Shown: positions 38,631 to 49,958, counted from the first letter of the stretch. The stretch is DNA of 64,000 bases from an uncultured Aquimarina sp. (GCA_947498705.1 CANMLW010000001.1:62001-126000), one strand, 5' to 3'. The notes: generated by a model not told the origin, from the sequence alone. Program-made: numbers and translations.

Positions 38631-38749
38631 TACCGATTGTCCGAAAGGATTTGTGTTTTCATAGCATATAAAGGGATTGAAATAAAAAATAACACAAAAA
38701 GGGGAAAACTAAAAACTAAAAAGGACTTACCAACAGAAAAATAAAAATC

Positions 38750-41700
38750 ATGGAAACACAAAAAACATATTTAGTCAAAGGGACCATTACTAATAAAACC
38801 AATAAACCACTTCAAGGATTGATGGTGAGAGCTACCGATGTTGATATAAGTACACCCGAAAACCTATTGGGAACTCCTGTTTTTACAGATGCGAAGGGAC
38901 ATTATGAAATCAAGTATGCTGAACAGGATTTTAGAAAGACCAGTAAAGAAAAAGGAGGAGCAGATATTGTGATTCGTGTTTTTTTACCCGATGGAAAGCT
39001 ACTTGGGAAATCTAAAAAGCATAATGATACAACAAAACATGCTACCATCGATCTGCAATTAAACTACACTCCTGATAAGCTGTTAGAGAAAAAGTATACA
39101 GTAAGCGGAAAGGTGAAGTTACCCAACGGAAGTCCTGCCAAGCAATTTATGATACAGGTTTTCGAGAAAAAATTACGATCAGAAAAACTGCTTACAGAAG
39201 GATTGACCAATACCAAAGGATCGTATAAACTTCAGTATACCTCTAGTGATAAGATAAGACCCGAAAAAGAAACTACCGACATTTTTATAAAGGTATACGA
39301 TCCTAAAAATAATTTTATAGGCGCATCAGAGGTATATTATAATTCGGGAACGAATGCGAGTATAGATTTTGATATTGAAGCTAAAGACCAGGTTTCGATG
39401 TCAACTTTCGAATTGATCACCTTCGAAATAGAGTCTTTGTTAGCAGGAGAATCTATCTTAAAACTTGAACAGGATAAGAAACAAAAGGATATTCATTTTT
39501 TAAGTGGGGAAACAGGACATGAAGAACAGATCTTACTTCAGTTTGTACAGGCACATCATTTTCAAAATGAAAGTACTATAGCGGCCTCTTTTTGGTTTGT
39601 CGTATTAGGAATGCCGTTTTATGAAAAACAACCCTATACCAATCTCGAAGCGCATCGTCAATATTTGGTAGAAAGACTTCCGCAATTAACAGAAACAGGT
39701 ATAAGAAAGTCTTTAGATCGTGCTTTTGAAACCAGAAAAATAGCTAAAACAACGAAAAAGACTATTGATCAATGGTTGACAAAATTTAACGAATATGTTG
39801 CCAAAGCACAATTGTCTACTCCAAGGGCAGAAAAATCATTTACTAAAAGAGTATTGAACGCTTCGGGTATCAAAGACCAGAAGAAGCAAACCACTTTTGT
39901 AAAGCTTTTTAATGAGCACAAAACGTTTTCTCCAAAATTGGTTGATCAGCTTAAAAAAAATAAATCTTTTAAAGTTGCAGAAATCAAAGATCTTCAGGCA
40001 TCGTTTGAACTAGGTAATTATGTAAATGGAGATTTTACATTAGTAAAGGCGATTAAAGATACCTATACGATAAAGACCCCAGAAGATATAAGAGGGTTGG
40101 CAAAACACAGCGAAAAAGATTGGGAAACACTCATTGCCAGGACCGCAAAAAAAGAAACTGTACAAATACCATATGACCTTACCCTACCAGAAAATGAAAC
40201 CGAGGTATTTACAGCAGCTTACGGAAAAATGTTGCATAAGCAATTACAAAAATCGTATCCTACAGTTTCATTTTTAGGAAGTTTAGAACGATCTCTAAAC
40301 ACAGATACGGGGGATACAAATATGGGCATAGCGCATGCTTCAAAAATTAAAAAAGTACTAACAAAAAATCCAGATTTCGAATTTTTGACAACCCCGATAG
40401 ACGAGTTGGTTAAAAAAGAACCGGTATTAAAAAAAGATGAAGCATTAACCATAGAGTTTAAAGCAATACAAAGAGTATTTAAGCTTTCCCCAAGCTTTGA
40501 AGCTTCTGCTACTTTGATGAAAGATAAAGTACATTCTGGGTACAGTATCTATAAGATGGGAAAAACCGAATTTGTACGACGGTATGAGAATCAACCCGGA
40601 TTTGATAGAGAAAGCGCCAGAGCCACCTGGTCACGGGCAGAAGCAACTCATGCAGCAACCGTTACCTTGCTTGCCGAACTAAAGTCAACCGAAAATGCAG
40701 GGGCGGTAGCTGCACTATCAGCAGGTAGCGAGGGGATTTCTGATTTCCCGAACTGGAATAATCTGTTTAAAGGAGGAGATACTTGCGAGTGTGAACATTG
40801 TCGATCGGTATATAGTCCAGCAGCGTATTTTGCAGATATTTTAATGTTCCTTAAGGAAAGACGATCCAATGGGATCCCAGTAAAAGATATTTTGTTTGAT
40901 CGCAGGCCAGATTTGGGATACTTAGAGCTCAATTGCGAAAATGCAAATGTAACCTTACCCTATATAGATGTAGTTTGCGAAGTGCTGGAAAATGTTGTAG
41001 CAAACGGAAATAATGATCTCGAATTAAATGGGTTAACGGCTATTGATGCTACAGATCTGGATCAGTCCAAAAACGATGTAATTACAGCATTTCAGAATGA
41101 AGACATAGAATTAGTAACACCAATTCATCTATCTCAACTTGATGGGGTAGATAAATGGATAGTTCATACAGAAAGTATTACCTACCTACTTAAAAAGAAA
41201 ACTACAGCTAATTATTTTGCAGAAATATTACGCAATACCAAAGCTTCTGCAGATGAGCTTAAAGCCAATCCGCAATATGTAAATCCAGAAGCCTATAAAG
41301 TACTGCGAGAAGCCAAGCATCCTTTTGGCCTTCCTTTTGATTTGTACGGTGAAGAGGTAAAAGCGTCATTTGCCAAAGTAAAAGTAAAGCGATGGGAGTT
41401 AATGCAACTTTTTAAAGGAACTGCAGCTCCCAACAATGCTTCTGATGGGGATATTGCGGCAGTATATTTTGGGATTTCGTCGGACCCATCGGCATCAGCA
41501 GATGAAAAAAATATCATGTTGCAGGCAGCGCCTACGCAGCAGTTCGAATTTTGGGGAGCAAATAATAATACCGCTTTATTAAACAAGATTAAAAATGTAA
41601 AAACGTTTTTAAATGTTACCCAACTAAAATACAACGAGCTATTAACTCTTTTGGATTTAGAATTCATAAATCCAGATAAAACTATCCATATAGAACATCT

Positions 41701-44700
41701 GCAACCCAATTGTGATACCGATCAAAAGGTAATTACCCCTTTAAGCACTTCTATCCTGGATCGTATGCATCGTTTTATACGACTTTGGAAAAAGTTGAAT
41801 TGGGAAATGTGGGAAGTAGATTTGGTGATCAACCACCCAAGCATAGGAGCAGGAAGTATCAATGAACCCTTTTTGATCAATCTGATGTACTTTTCAGAAT
41901 TAAAGAAAAAACTAGGAAAAAAGATAAGTATAGAACAAACATGTAGTCTGTTAGGAAATATCAATACGACTACTAAGTTTACCGAATTGCATAAGCCCAG
42001 AAAAAAATCATTATACCATGACCTGTTTCTTAATAAAAAGCTGATTCATCCTCTAAACCCTTCTTTTGAGGTTGATCAAGTAGATGTGGCTACCAATACT
42101 GAAAAAATTGCAACTCACAAAGAACTTATTCAAGCAGCACTTCGTTTAAAAGAAACCGACCTGGATGTGTTTTTGAACCTTACCAAGGCTTCAGATGGCA
42201 CTCTTTATATACCAAATGGAGTAGATGGCGATATCATACTCGATCATTTATCATTTTTGTATAGGCATTCACTGTTATCCAAAACATTAAAAATCAAAGC
42301 CGACGATTGGGCACTCTTACTTAAAGTATATGACCAGGATATAGCACTATTTACAGATCCTAAAACTGCCTGCGAATTTGTAGATTTGGTTACAACTTTA
42401 AAAGCATCAGATTTCAGTTTTGATGAGATCAATTATGTGTTGTCTGCAGCTATAGATGCTAAATCGGCTGTTACAGAAGAATCGATTGCCAAGTTTTTAA
42501 TGACGCTTAGAACAAGCTTACAAGAGATTAGCTCGCAATACGATGTTTCGCAATATCCTTTTGTTACAGAAATACCTCCAACAAATGCAACAGAGTTGAT
42601 AGCATTGGCAACACAATTATTACAAACATTAGGCAAAAGCGATGAACGACTCAATTATGTCCTGAATATTTTGGAAAATATTGCGGTAACAGAAACCAAT
42701 GTTACTGGTATGCCTGCGGCATTTAGTTTTCCTAATACCATAACAGATACTATTAAAATAGGATATAATGAAACTTCTGGGGTACTTCGTTTTACAGGTT
42801 TAATGACTGATGCCGAAAGGAATACCATGCTTAATGATGCTTCTTTGGCAGCCGTTACGGGTATTGTATCCTACCAGGATGCCATAGAAGAGTTATATCA
42901 ACAACCCAGACTGGCGCTTAAATTTTATGAGGAAAAATTTGAAGCACCTTTATCCAATTTACCAGATGCTATAGATTTTAAAAATCAATTACCAGAAGAA
43001 ACGATTTCAAAAATTTCATTTAATGTACAGGAAAAAAGAATTGAGTTCTTGGGTATTATGACCAAAGCAGAAAAAGCTGCACTCGATGTACTCTCTACAG
43101 ATGCAGAGTATTTGAATGCGATCAATAGTATATACACTCAGCCTGTAAGTGGTGTTTTTGATGTATCAAAGCTTTGGATAGTTTCTACAGATTTAGATTA
43201 TTCTATAGCAAATTTCTTTGAAACTCATCTTGCTTTAGCAATACAAAGATTATTGGGATATCTAGTAGAAAAAGATAGTGAAGCAGCAATTGTTAGCCAG
43301 TTAAGTGTAGCCTTAACACTCACAGAAAGTGTGGTCGAAAAGTTGATCAAAGATTATCAAATCATAGGATCTGAGACCATTTTTACACACTTTAAAGATA
43401 CCTTTGGTAGTAGTTCTGGAGTAGTAGATTATGCGACATCAAAAGACACTTTTGATACCTATCATTGGTTATCGAGAGTAGGGATGTTGATCAATAAATG
43501 GAATTTAGGTTTCGAAGATGTAACATGGCTCACTACATACCATACACCAACACAAGCCATAGACTTTGCTCAGCTTCCGGTAGATGCTACAGATAGTATT
43601 GCTTTATTAGATGAGTTGATACATACAGAAAAGCTATTTGTATTTAATGCACGTTTCAAACATGATGAGTTAAGTGTGCTAACTCTATTAGGTAAACTTC
43701 ATGATGGTGAGTATGTAGATAACTCTGCATTCTCATTAGAAGTCGAGGAGTTAACAGAATGGAAAGCAACAGAAGTGGAAGCATGGATTGATCATGCCGA
43801 TCTAAATTATCCTACCGATTATTTACTGATTGCGAACTGGGAGCGCATTTATACATCGATGAGAATCCTGGATCAGTTAAATGCAAGTGTCCTTACCGCT
43901 CTGGCATTTGCCAATGCCACACAAAACGAGAGTGAATCTACTACGCTTAAACAATTACTGCGATCTAAGTACGGCCCAGAAACCTGGCTGACGATAAGTA
44001 CAGAGATACAAGATGAGATTCGTAAACAAAAACGAGATGCACTGTCTGCTTATTTGTTAGCACAACCTAAACCCGCAGATGCACCTTCTGGTAAATGGGA
44101 AAATACCAATGATTTATACGCCTACTATTTACTAGATACAGAAATGAATTCTTGTATGCTTACTTCTAGATTGGTACAAGCATCAGGTTCTGTACAGCTA
44201 TTTGTGCAACGCAGTTTTATGGGGCTAGAACCCAAGGTAACTGTAAAAACCGATGGAGATGATGGTGATAGTGCATGGAAATGGTGGAAATGGATGCGTA
44301 AATACCGCGTATGGGAAGCCAATAGAAAAGTATTTTTATATCCGGAGAACTGGATAGAACCAGAGCTGCGAAAGGATAAATCATCATTTTTTCAGGATCT
44401 TGAAAATGAATTATTACAGAATGAGATTACACAACTTACTGCAGAGAAAGCGTATTTAAATTACCTGGATAAGCTAAATGATGTGGCCCGACTAGATATT
44501 GCAGGTTTTTATCATGAAGATGATGCAGATCAAACCTTTATCCATGTTTTTGGACGTACTGCAAATGCCGATCCACATATTTATTATTACCGTAAGTATG
44601 ATTATAGGTTTTGGACTCCCTGGGAAAAAATAGAGGTAGATATACAAGGAGATCATCTAATTCCTATGGTGGTTAATAAACGATTATATCTGTATTGGCC

Positions 44701-47700
44701 AGAGTTTAGAGAGGTGCCAGATGAGGATGCAAACAGTACAGCTCCAATTCCAGATGCAGATGATAGTTCGGCGAATATTCAAAAAACTAAGAAAAGAACT
44801 CAGTTAAGACTCGCAGGAACAGAGTATCGTAATAATATTTGGATGCCAAAAAAGATATCTAAGGATTATTATGAGTCTTATCCATCTTCAGATCCGTTTG
44901 ATAGAAAATCATTAGCGTTTTATCCTATAGATCGCAGTGATTTTGATGGTAGAGTAGGGATTCGGTTTGAAGGAGGTTTATATGGGGCTTTCGAATTGTT
45001 TGGGTGTGAAGGTGTTCCTGTAAAATCCAGTATTCCAGGGTTTTTTGCACATGCGGTATATCCAGACCAAAGTCTTGTTGAAGAACAAGACCACAATGAA
45101 GATCCATCTAGAACCGATAATCCCAGAGATTTTTCATTGATTCAAAATATGTTTACTAACGATGGTAGTAATGATTATGAGGTGTTACAAAAAACACCTG
45201 GTTTATTCAATTCTCATTTTGCATGGCATTTTTCGTATCTAGATAAATATTTATTGGGCTTAGATAATATACTTCCTGATCTTTCTGATGGTATTAGGAT
45301 ACCTTTGGGTGCATGGTTACCTTTTTTCTATGCAGATAGAAATAAGACTTTTGCTGCATTCCCGATGTTGAATTTGGGTAGAGGAGATGATACTATTGCC
45401 GCATTACTAGGTGCAGAAGGCAAAACAAAGTTTTATTATCCAGATATCAAAGAAAGCTTTAGGGAGTATGAAGGTGCTGCAGAAGGTGCTTTACGAACCA
45501 TGGCAGATGCTATGGATTTAAGTGTTTATACACAAGCCCAAAAAGTTGCTGCCGCAAATTTTTTAAATCAATATCTTAATGAAGAGCCTGTTACATCGAT
45601 TACCGATGAAGAGTTAAGAGATTTGATGGTTAGGTTTTATATGCAGATTTTTAGAATCTACTTAGGAAATGCTTCTTTAAGTTTGTTTAATGAAAGAAAA
45701 TATCATTTCAAGAACTTCTATCACCCTTTTGTTTGTGACTTTATCAAGAAAGTGTACAATCCTAACAAAGGTATTCCGGCTATGCTTAGTAGAGAAACAC
45801 AATTAATGGAAAGCCCTTTTAGTTTTGCAAAGAGATATTCGCCAACTAATAAGGTATTCGATTTTAACCAAGGTGATTTCTATCCAAAAGAAGAGGTTGA
45901 TTTTTCGGCAGATGGTAGTTACTCACCTTATAACTGGGAGTTATTTTATCATACACCCTTGCATATTGCCAATAGCTTAAGTAAAAATCAACGGTTTGAA
46001 GAAGCGATGGAATGGTACCACTATATTTTTAATCCGATAGGAGTAGAGGGTACATTACCCGACGGGACTGATGCTCCTGCACCACAAAAGTATTGGATTA
46101 CCAAACCATTTTTCCTTACCAGTGATGAGACCTATACCAAACAACGTATCGATACCATTTTAAAAGTACTAGCCGGTGATGATCCTGATGATGACGACTA
46201 TAGAAATGAGTTGATAGGCCAGGTAAAAGACTGGAGATACAATCCGTTTGAGCCTCATCGTATTGCACAATATAGAAATGTAGCGTATCAGAAAACGGTT
46301 TTTATGAAGTATCTGGATAACTTAATCGCCTGGGGAGATTACCTCTTTAGACAAGATTCTATGGAGTCGATTAATGAAGCTACTCAATTATATGTACTAG
46401 CAGCTGAATTATTAGGACCAAAACCAAAAAACATTCCACCGCAGGTAAAACCACCGGTAGAAACGTTTAATGAACTCGAAAATGATTTTGATGATTTTAG
46501 CAATGCACTTATAGAAGTAGAAAATTATATTCCGGTATTGCCAGTAGGAGATGAAGATACCAGTAGTTTACCGCCTATTCCTACCCTGTATTTCTGTATT
46601 CCAAAAAACGATAAACTATTGGGGTATTGGGATGTAGTGGTCGATAGATTGTTCAAAATACGTAATTGTATGAATATCGAAGGAGTGGTAAGACAATTAT
46701 CGCTTTTCGAACCCGAAATAGATCCCGGGGCATTAGTAAAAGCAGTAGCCGGAGGTATGGATATTGCAGGAGCCATTGCTGATCTAAACGCGCCTTTACC
46801 TTATTATAGATTTCAGACCTTATTACAAAAGGCAAACGAGGTATGTAACGATGTAAAATCTTTGGGATCGGCTTTACTGTCTGCTTTAGAGAAAAAAGAT
46901 GCAGAAGAGTTGGTGTTATTACGTCAACAACATGAGTATAAACTGTTAGACGCAATTCGTACTGTGCGTGAGGTACAGATAGAAGAAGCCAAAACAAACC
47001 TAGATGCATTAAAAGAAAGCAAAGTACTTACAGAGATAAAGAGAGATTATTATGGTGGCAAAGACTTTATGAATGCAGGTGAGATTGCAGCTACTGTACT
47101 CAATGGACTCTCTATTGTATCTCATACCATTGGTACGATTGCAGATGTTTTGGCGGGGGTTATGTTTATCATTCCAAATTTTAAAGTAGGAGCATCAGGA
47201 TTTGGAGGTAGCCCTCATTTTACTGCAGAGACAGGAGGAGAAAGCGCAGGTAATGCTGCAGAACGAGGTGCCAATGGATTATATAATGTGGCTACTATCC
47301 TGGATAAATCGGCCAGTATGGCAAGTACTATTGCTAGTTACCAAAGAAGGGAAGAAGAATGGGATTTTCAAAAAGACCTTGCCGATCAGGAGTTGATACA
47401 AATAGAAGAACAAATCAAAGTTTCAGAATTAAGAATTACAGTAGCAGAGAAAGAACTAGATAACCAAAAACTTCAAATAAAACATTCTGAAGAGGTAGAC
47501 GATTATATGAAATCTAAATATACCAATAAAGAACTATATCAATGGATGGTGGGCGAAGTATCTCAGGTATATTTTAAAAGCTATAAACAGGCCTATGATT
47601 TGGCCAAAAAAGCAGAAAGATGCTATCGTTTTGAGCTAGGAGTACAAGATTCTGATTTTATAAAATTTGGGTATTGGGATAGCCTTAAAAAAGGATTGCT

Positions 47701-48823
47701 TTCTGGAGACAGATTACAATATGACCTTAGAAAATTAGAGTCAGCCTATATGGATCAAAACAAACGCGAATTAGAACTCACCAAACATATCTCGTTGCGT
47801 TTACTGGATCCGTTGGCTTTGGTAAAACTTAGAGAAACGGGTAAATGTTTCTTTACGTTACCAGAAGAGTTGTTTGATCTTGATTTTCCGGGGCACTATT
47901 TTAGACGTATCAAGTCGGTTAGTATTTCGATTCCTTGTGTTGCAGGGCCTTATACTACCATATCGGCTTCGTTACGTATCTTAAAGAACCATATTCGAAC
48001 AAAAACTGAGGTATTAGACGGGTATGCGCATAATAGCGAAGATGGAGTTTGGGTAAGTGATAGTAGATTTATACAAAATAACATTCCTATTAAATCGATT
48101 GCTACCAGTAATGCGCAAGGCGATAGTGGTCTATTTCAATTAAATTTTAACGACGAACGTTATTTGCCGTTTGAAGGGGCAGGAGTGATAAGTGATTGGA
48201 CGATTGATTTGTTTAATGATACTAACGATCCTGATTTTGGGAAATCACTACGACAATTTGATTTTTCGACGATTACCGATGCGGTGATCAGTGTACAATA
48301 CACCGCTCGCGAAGCAGGAGGAACACTAAAAAATGAAGCGATTGCAAACCTTAAGGAATATTTTGAGCAGGATGATGAAACTCCGTCGTTCAAGATTATT
48401 GATTTAAAAAGGGAATTTACTTCAGACTGGCATAAGTTGTTATATCCAAATGAAGGAGATCCAAACCAGATGACGATTCGTATTACCAAAGACTTATTTC
48501 CGTATAGAGACAATATACATAGTCTAAAAATCAATGCGATAGCATTAATGGCAAGGTGTAAGGAGACAGGGGATTATGATATACGACTAAGTCCACCGTT
48601 ACCAACTCCGCCACCAGCAGGAGCAGATGAAATGATACTTACACAAGTTGCTGAGTACGGAAACTTACATTACGGTATGAAAGATACTACGGTAGATAAT
48701 ATTACTCTGGATTTTTCTGGTGATATACTATGGGATGTAACCATTGAGTCTCCTACAGGAAATGCATTAGGAGAAAATGAGATTGAGGAGTTCTATGTAG
48801 TGTTAGGATATGAATGGGAGTAA
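38750..48823 (+). CDS. Tc toxin component A (TcA/TcdA-like) with N-terminal transthyretin-like repeats
   Basis: This 3357-residue protein forms the pore and receptor-binding subunit of a Tc toxin. Two Ig/transthyretin-like carboxypeptidase-regulatory repeats (about 1-105 and 115-215; TYLVKGTITNKTNKPLQGL, KYTVSGKVKLPNGSPAKQF) precede the TcA body. The VRP1 signature SPAAYFADILMFL is near 690. The ABC-toxin N region (CMLTSRLVQASGSVQLFVQR) is near 1800. The neuraminidase-like region (FYHEDD...HVFGRT, YYYRKYDYRFWTPWEKIEVDI) spans about 1920-1990. The channel helices and hydrophobic tip (ADVLAGVMFIIPN) lie near 2800. The TcB-binding domain (GHYFRRIKSVSISIPCVAGPY) runs from about 3045 to the end. 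No signal peptide. Confidence 0.94.
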   Translation: METQKTYLVKGTITNKTNKPLQGLMVRATDVDISTPENLLGTPVFTDAKGHYEIKYAEQDFRKTSKEKGGADIVIRVFLPDGKLLGKSKKHNDTTKHATIDLQLNYTPDKLLEKKYTVSGKVKLPNGSPAKQFMIQVFEKKLRSEKLLTEGLTNTKGSYKLQYTSSDKIRPEKETTDIFIKVYDPKNNFIGASEVYYNSGTNASIDFDIEAKDQVSMSTFELITFEIESLLAGESILKLEQDKKQKDIHFLSGETGHEEQILLQFVQAHHFQNESTIAASFWFVVLGMPFYEKQPYTNLEAHRQYLVERLPQLTETGIRKSLDRAFETRKIAKTTKKTIDQWLTKFNEYVAKAQLSTPRAEKSFTKRVLNASGIKDQKKQTTFVKLFNEHKTFSPKLVDQLKKNKSFKVAEIKDLQASFELGNYVNGDFTLVKAIKDTYTIKTPEDIRGLAKHSEKDWETLIARTAKKETVQIPYDLTLPENETEVFTAAYGKMLHKQLQKSYPTVSFLGSLERSLNTDTGDTNMGIAHASKIKKVLTKNPDFEFLTTPIDELVKKEPVLKKDEALTIEFKAIQRVFKLSPSFEASATLMKDKVHSGYSIYKMGKTEFVRRYENQPGFDRESARATWSRAEATHAATVTLLAELKSTENAGAVAALSAGSEGISDFPNWNNLFKGGDTCECEHCRSVYSPAAYFADILMFLKERRSNGIPVKDILFDRRPDLGYLELNCENANVTLPYIDVVCEVLENVVANGNNDLELNGLTAIDATDLDQSKNDVITAFQNEDIELVTPIHLSQLDGVDKWIVHTESITYLLKKKTTANYFAEILRNTKASADELKANPQYVNPEAYKVLREAKHPFGLPFDLYGEEVKASFAKVKVKRWELMQLFKGTAAPNNASDGDIAAVYFGISSDPSASADEKNIMLQAAPTQQFEFWGANNNTALLNKIKNVKTFLNVTQLKYNELLTLLDLEFINPDKTIHIEHLQPNCDTDQKVITPLSTSILDRMHRFIRLWKKLNWEMWEVDLVINHPSIGAGSINEPFLINLMYFSELKKKLGKKISIEQTCSLLGNINTTTKFTELHKPRKKSLYHDLFLNKKLIHPLNPSFEVDQVDVATNTEKIATHKELIQAALRLKETDLDVFLNLTKASDGTLYIPNGVDGDIILDHLSFLYRHSLLSKTLKIKADDWALLLKVYDQDIALFTDPKTACEFVDLVTTLKASDFSFDEINYVLSAAIDAKSAVTEESIAKFLMTLRTSLQEISSQYDVSQYPFVTEIPPTNATELIALATQLLQTLGKSDERLNYVLNILENIAVTETNVTGMPAAFSFPNTITDTIKIGYNETSGVLRFTGLMTDAERNTMLNDASLAAVTGIVSYQDAIEELYQQPRLALKFYEEKFEAPLSNLPDAIDFKNQLPEETISKISFNVQEKRIEFLGIMTKAEKAALDVLSTDAEYLNAINSIYTQPVSGVFDVSKLWIVSTDLDYSIANFFETHLALAIQRLLGYLVEKDSEAAIVSQLSVALTLTESVVEKLIKDYQIIGSETIFTHFKDTFGSSSGVVDYATSKDTFDTYHWLSRVGMLINKWNLGFEDVTWLTTYHTPTQAIDFAQLPVDATDSIALLDELIHTEKLFVFNARFKHDELSVLTLLGKLHDGEYVDNSAFSLEVEELTEWKATEVEAWIDHADLNYPTDYLLIANWERIYTSMRILDQLNASVLTALAFANATQNESESTTLKQLLRSKYGPETWLTISTEIQDEIRKQKRDALSAYLLAQPKPADAPSGKWENTNDLYAYYLLDTEMNSCMLTSRLVQASGSVQLFVQRSFMGLEPKVTVKTDGDDGDSAWKWWKWMRKYRVWEANRKVFLYPENWIEPELRKDKSSFFQDLENELLQNEITQLTAEKAYLNYLDKLNDVARLDIAGFYHEDDADQTFIHVFGRTANADPHIYYYRKYDYRFWTPWEKIEVDIQGDHLIPMVVNKRLYLYWPEFREVPDEDANSTAPIPDADDSSANIQKTKKRTQLRLAGTEYRNNIWMPKKISKDYYESYPSSDPFDRKSLAFYPIDRSDFDGRVGIRFEGGLYGAFELFGCEGVPVKSSIPGFFAHAVYPDQSLVEEQDHNEDPSRTDNPRDFSLIQNMFTNDGSNDYEVLQKTPGLFNSHFAWHFSYLDKYLLGLDNILPDLSDGIRIPLGAWLPFFYADRNKTFAAFPMLNLGRGDDTIAALLGAEGKTKFYYPDIKESFREYEGAAEGALRTMADAMDLSVYTQAQKVAAANFLNQYLNEEPVTSITDEELRDLMVRFYMQIFRIYLGNASLSLFNERKYHFKNFYHPFVCDFIKKVYNPNKGIPAMLSRETQLMESPFSFAKRYSPTNKVFDFNQGDFYPKEEVDFSADGSYSPYNWELFYHTPLHIANSLSKNQRFEEAMEWYHYIFNPIGVEGTLPDGTDAPAPQKYWITKPFFLTSDETYTKQRIDTILKVLAGDDPDDDDYRNELIGQVKDWRYNPFEPHRIAQYRNVAYQKTVFMKYLDNLIAWGDYLFRQDSMESINEATQLYVLAAELLGPKPKNIPPQVKPPVETFNELENDFDDFSNALIEVENYIPVLPVGDEDTSSLPPIPTLYFCIPKNDKLLGYWDVVVDRLFKIRNCMNIEGVVRQLSLFEPEIDPGALVKAVAGGMDIAGAIADLNAPLPYYRFQTLLQKANEVCNDVKSLGSALLSALEKKDAEELVLLRQQHEYKLLDAIRTVREVQIEEAKTNLDALKESKVLTEIKRDYYGGKDFMNAGEIAATVLNGLSIVSHTIGTIADVLAGVMFIIPNFKVGASGFGGSPHFTAETGGESAGNAAERGANGLYNVATILDKSASMASTIASYQRREEEWDFQKDLADQELIQIEEQIKVSELRITVAEKELDNQKLQIKHSEEVDDYMKSKYTNKELYQWMVGEVSQVYFKSYKQAYDLAKKAERCYRFELGVQDSDFIKFGYWDSLKKGLLSGDRLQYDLRKLESAYMDQNKRELELTKHISLRLLDPLALVKLRETGKCFFTLPEELFDLDFPGHYFRRIKSVSISIPCVAGPYTTISASLRILKNHIRTKTEVLDGYAHNSEDGVWVSDSRFIQNNIPIKSIATSNAQGDSGLFQLNFNDERYLPFEGAGVISDWTIDLFNDTNDPDFGKSLRQFDFSTITDAVISVQYTAREAGGTLKNEAIANLKEYFEQDDETPSFKIIDLKREFTSDWHKLLYPNEGDPNQMTIRITKDLFPYRDNIHSLKINAIALMARCKETGDYDIRLSPPLPTPPPAGADEMILTQVAEYGNLHYGMKDTTVDNITLDFSGDILWDVTIESPTGNALGENEIEEFYVVLGYEWE

Positions 48824-48868
48824 TACCAGTTCAGATCACGATATTGGCAAATTTTGTTAGAAAAAAGC

Positions 48869-48906
48869 AGGGGTAATGCTATGAATGATTACCCCTCCTT
48901 TCTATT
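48869..48906. terminator. Hairpin terminator between tcA-like and convergent gene
   Basis: A 9-bp stem (48869-48877 with 48888-48896) with a 10-base loop. On the minus strand it is followed by GCTTTTTTCT, so it mainly ends the minus-strand gene at 48951. It can also stop toxin-operon transcripts. Confidence 0.75.
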
Positions 48907-48950
48907 TTCAAATTATAAGAATCAGCCTATCGATAATTTGATGTTAATGG

Positions 48951-49610
48951 TTAGTGTTTTTGCACGAGACTTACGGTTTGGTCTTTATCTTGAGCAATAT
49001 CGGTGATGATCCAGTACCCTTCATTATTACTTATTTCCGTTCCTTTTTTTAGTTGAGTATTAGAGTTAACAGGTTTCCAATTGTCATCAAACCACTTGCC
49101 ATTATTTAAATCATTACGCGCAATACTCAATTTCATTTTTACGGTCTTAAGTTCTTCATCGGTAAGCGGGTTCCAAGCCTTATTATCTGCACCATTTACT
49201 TCACGACAATGAACAGCGACAATATCTTTAAATCCTTCATCTTTTAAAGCAGTAACCATATCTTCTGTAGATGTGGGTTGATCGACAAGAGCGATGGCGG
49301 TTTGATATTGAGTGGCCAATTCTTTCCAATTATCATCTGTAAAACCAAAAACAGATACGTTGGTTAAGGTATAAGAATACCAGGTATTTTTATCATTTGG
49401 CTTTTCAGGACCGTATTTTGGAGAGATACCTATTCCATCCGGAGCAACATTGGTAGTGGTTTGATGAGGTGCCAGATAGCCTAATGTTACACCAGAAATC
49501 GAATTGGTATCTCCCTTATGAACTCCATGGCAAAAGTAAGCCACTTTTTTGGCTGTTTTAGGAATAAATAATTTTACTTTCTTACCATCAATTTGTTTAA
49601 TAGTACACAT
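48951..49610 (-). CDS. Hypothetical protein
   Basis: This 219-residue soluble protein has no signal peptide and no family I can name with confidence. The segment KVAYFCHGVHKGDTN and the later IVAVHCREVNG suggest an alpha/beta core. The first half vaguely recalls proteins labelled putative adhesin Stv, but I would not assign that. The last 45 residues look like a small beta domain (KGTEISNNEGYWIITDIAQDKDQTVSLVQ). It is convergent with the TcA gene and monocistronic; a link to the toxin is possible but unproven. Confidence 0.68.
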   Translation of the reverse strand: MCTIKQIDGKKVKLFIPKTAKKVAYFCHGVHKGDTNSISGVTLGYLAPHQTTTNVAPDGIGISPKYGPEKPNDKNTWYSYTLTNVSVFGFTDDNWKELATQYQTAIALVDQPTSTEDMVTALKDEGFKDIVAVHCREVNGADNKAWNPLTDEELKTVKMKLSIARNDLNNGKWFDDNWKPVNSNTQLKKGTEISNNEGYWIITDIAQDKDQTVSLVQKH

Positions 49611-49958
49611 AGTTTACTTGTTGTTTTTAAATTGTCATCCTTATTAATTACATAGCGAAATTGAAGAATAAAGAGAGAGAAAAGAGAAAAAATGACATGA
49701 GTGGCGTTATCAATGTAATAAGTGGTCGGATAAACTGTATGAAGAATAAACACTACGAATTTTGAAACAATTTTTTATGAATGATAAAGGAAAATAGAAT
49801 ACTGCAAATACTGAAAAATCAATTATCGATAGTAAATTGTTATTCAACTATGAGAAAACCGGTTTCATCGAAAGTTATCACATGATCGATCCAAAAATGG
49901 GTTAATTTGAAGTAATTCATTGTTAATAGCTAGTGAAATATAAAAACCCCAAGCTGCC
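49611..49958. other. Intergenic region, no gene seen
   Basis: About 350 AT-rich bases between divergent genes. I see no hairpin, repeat or TAnnTTTG box that stands out. Confidence 0.5.
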
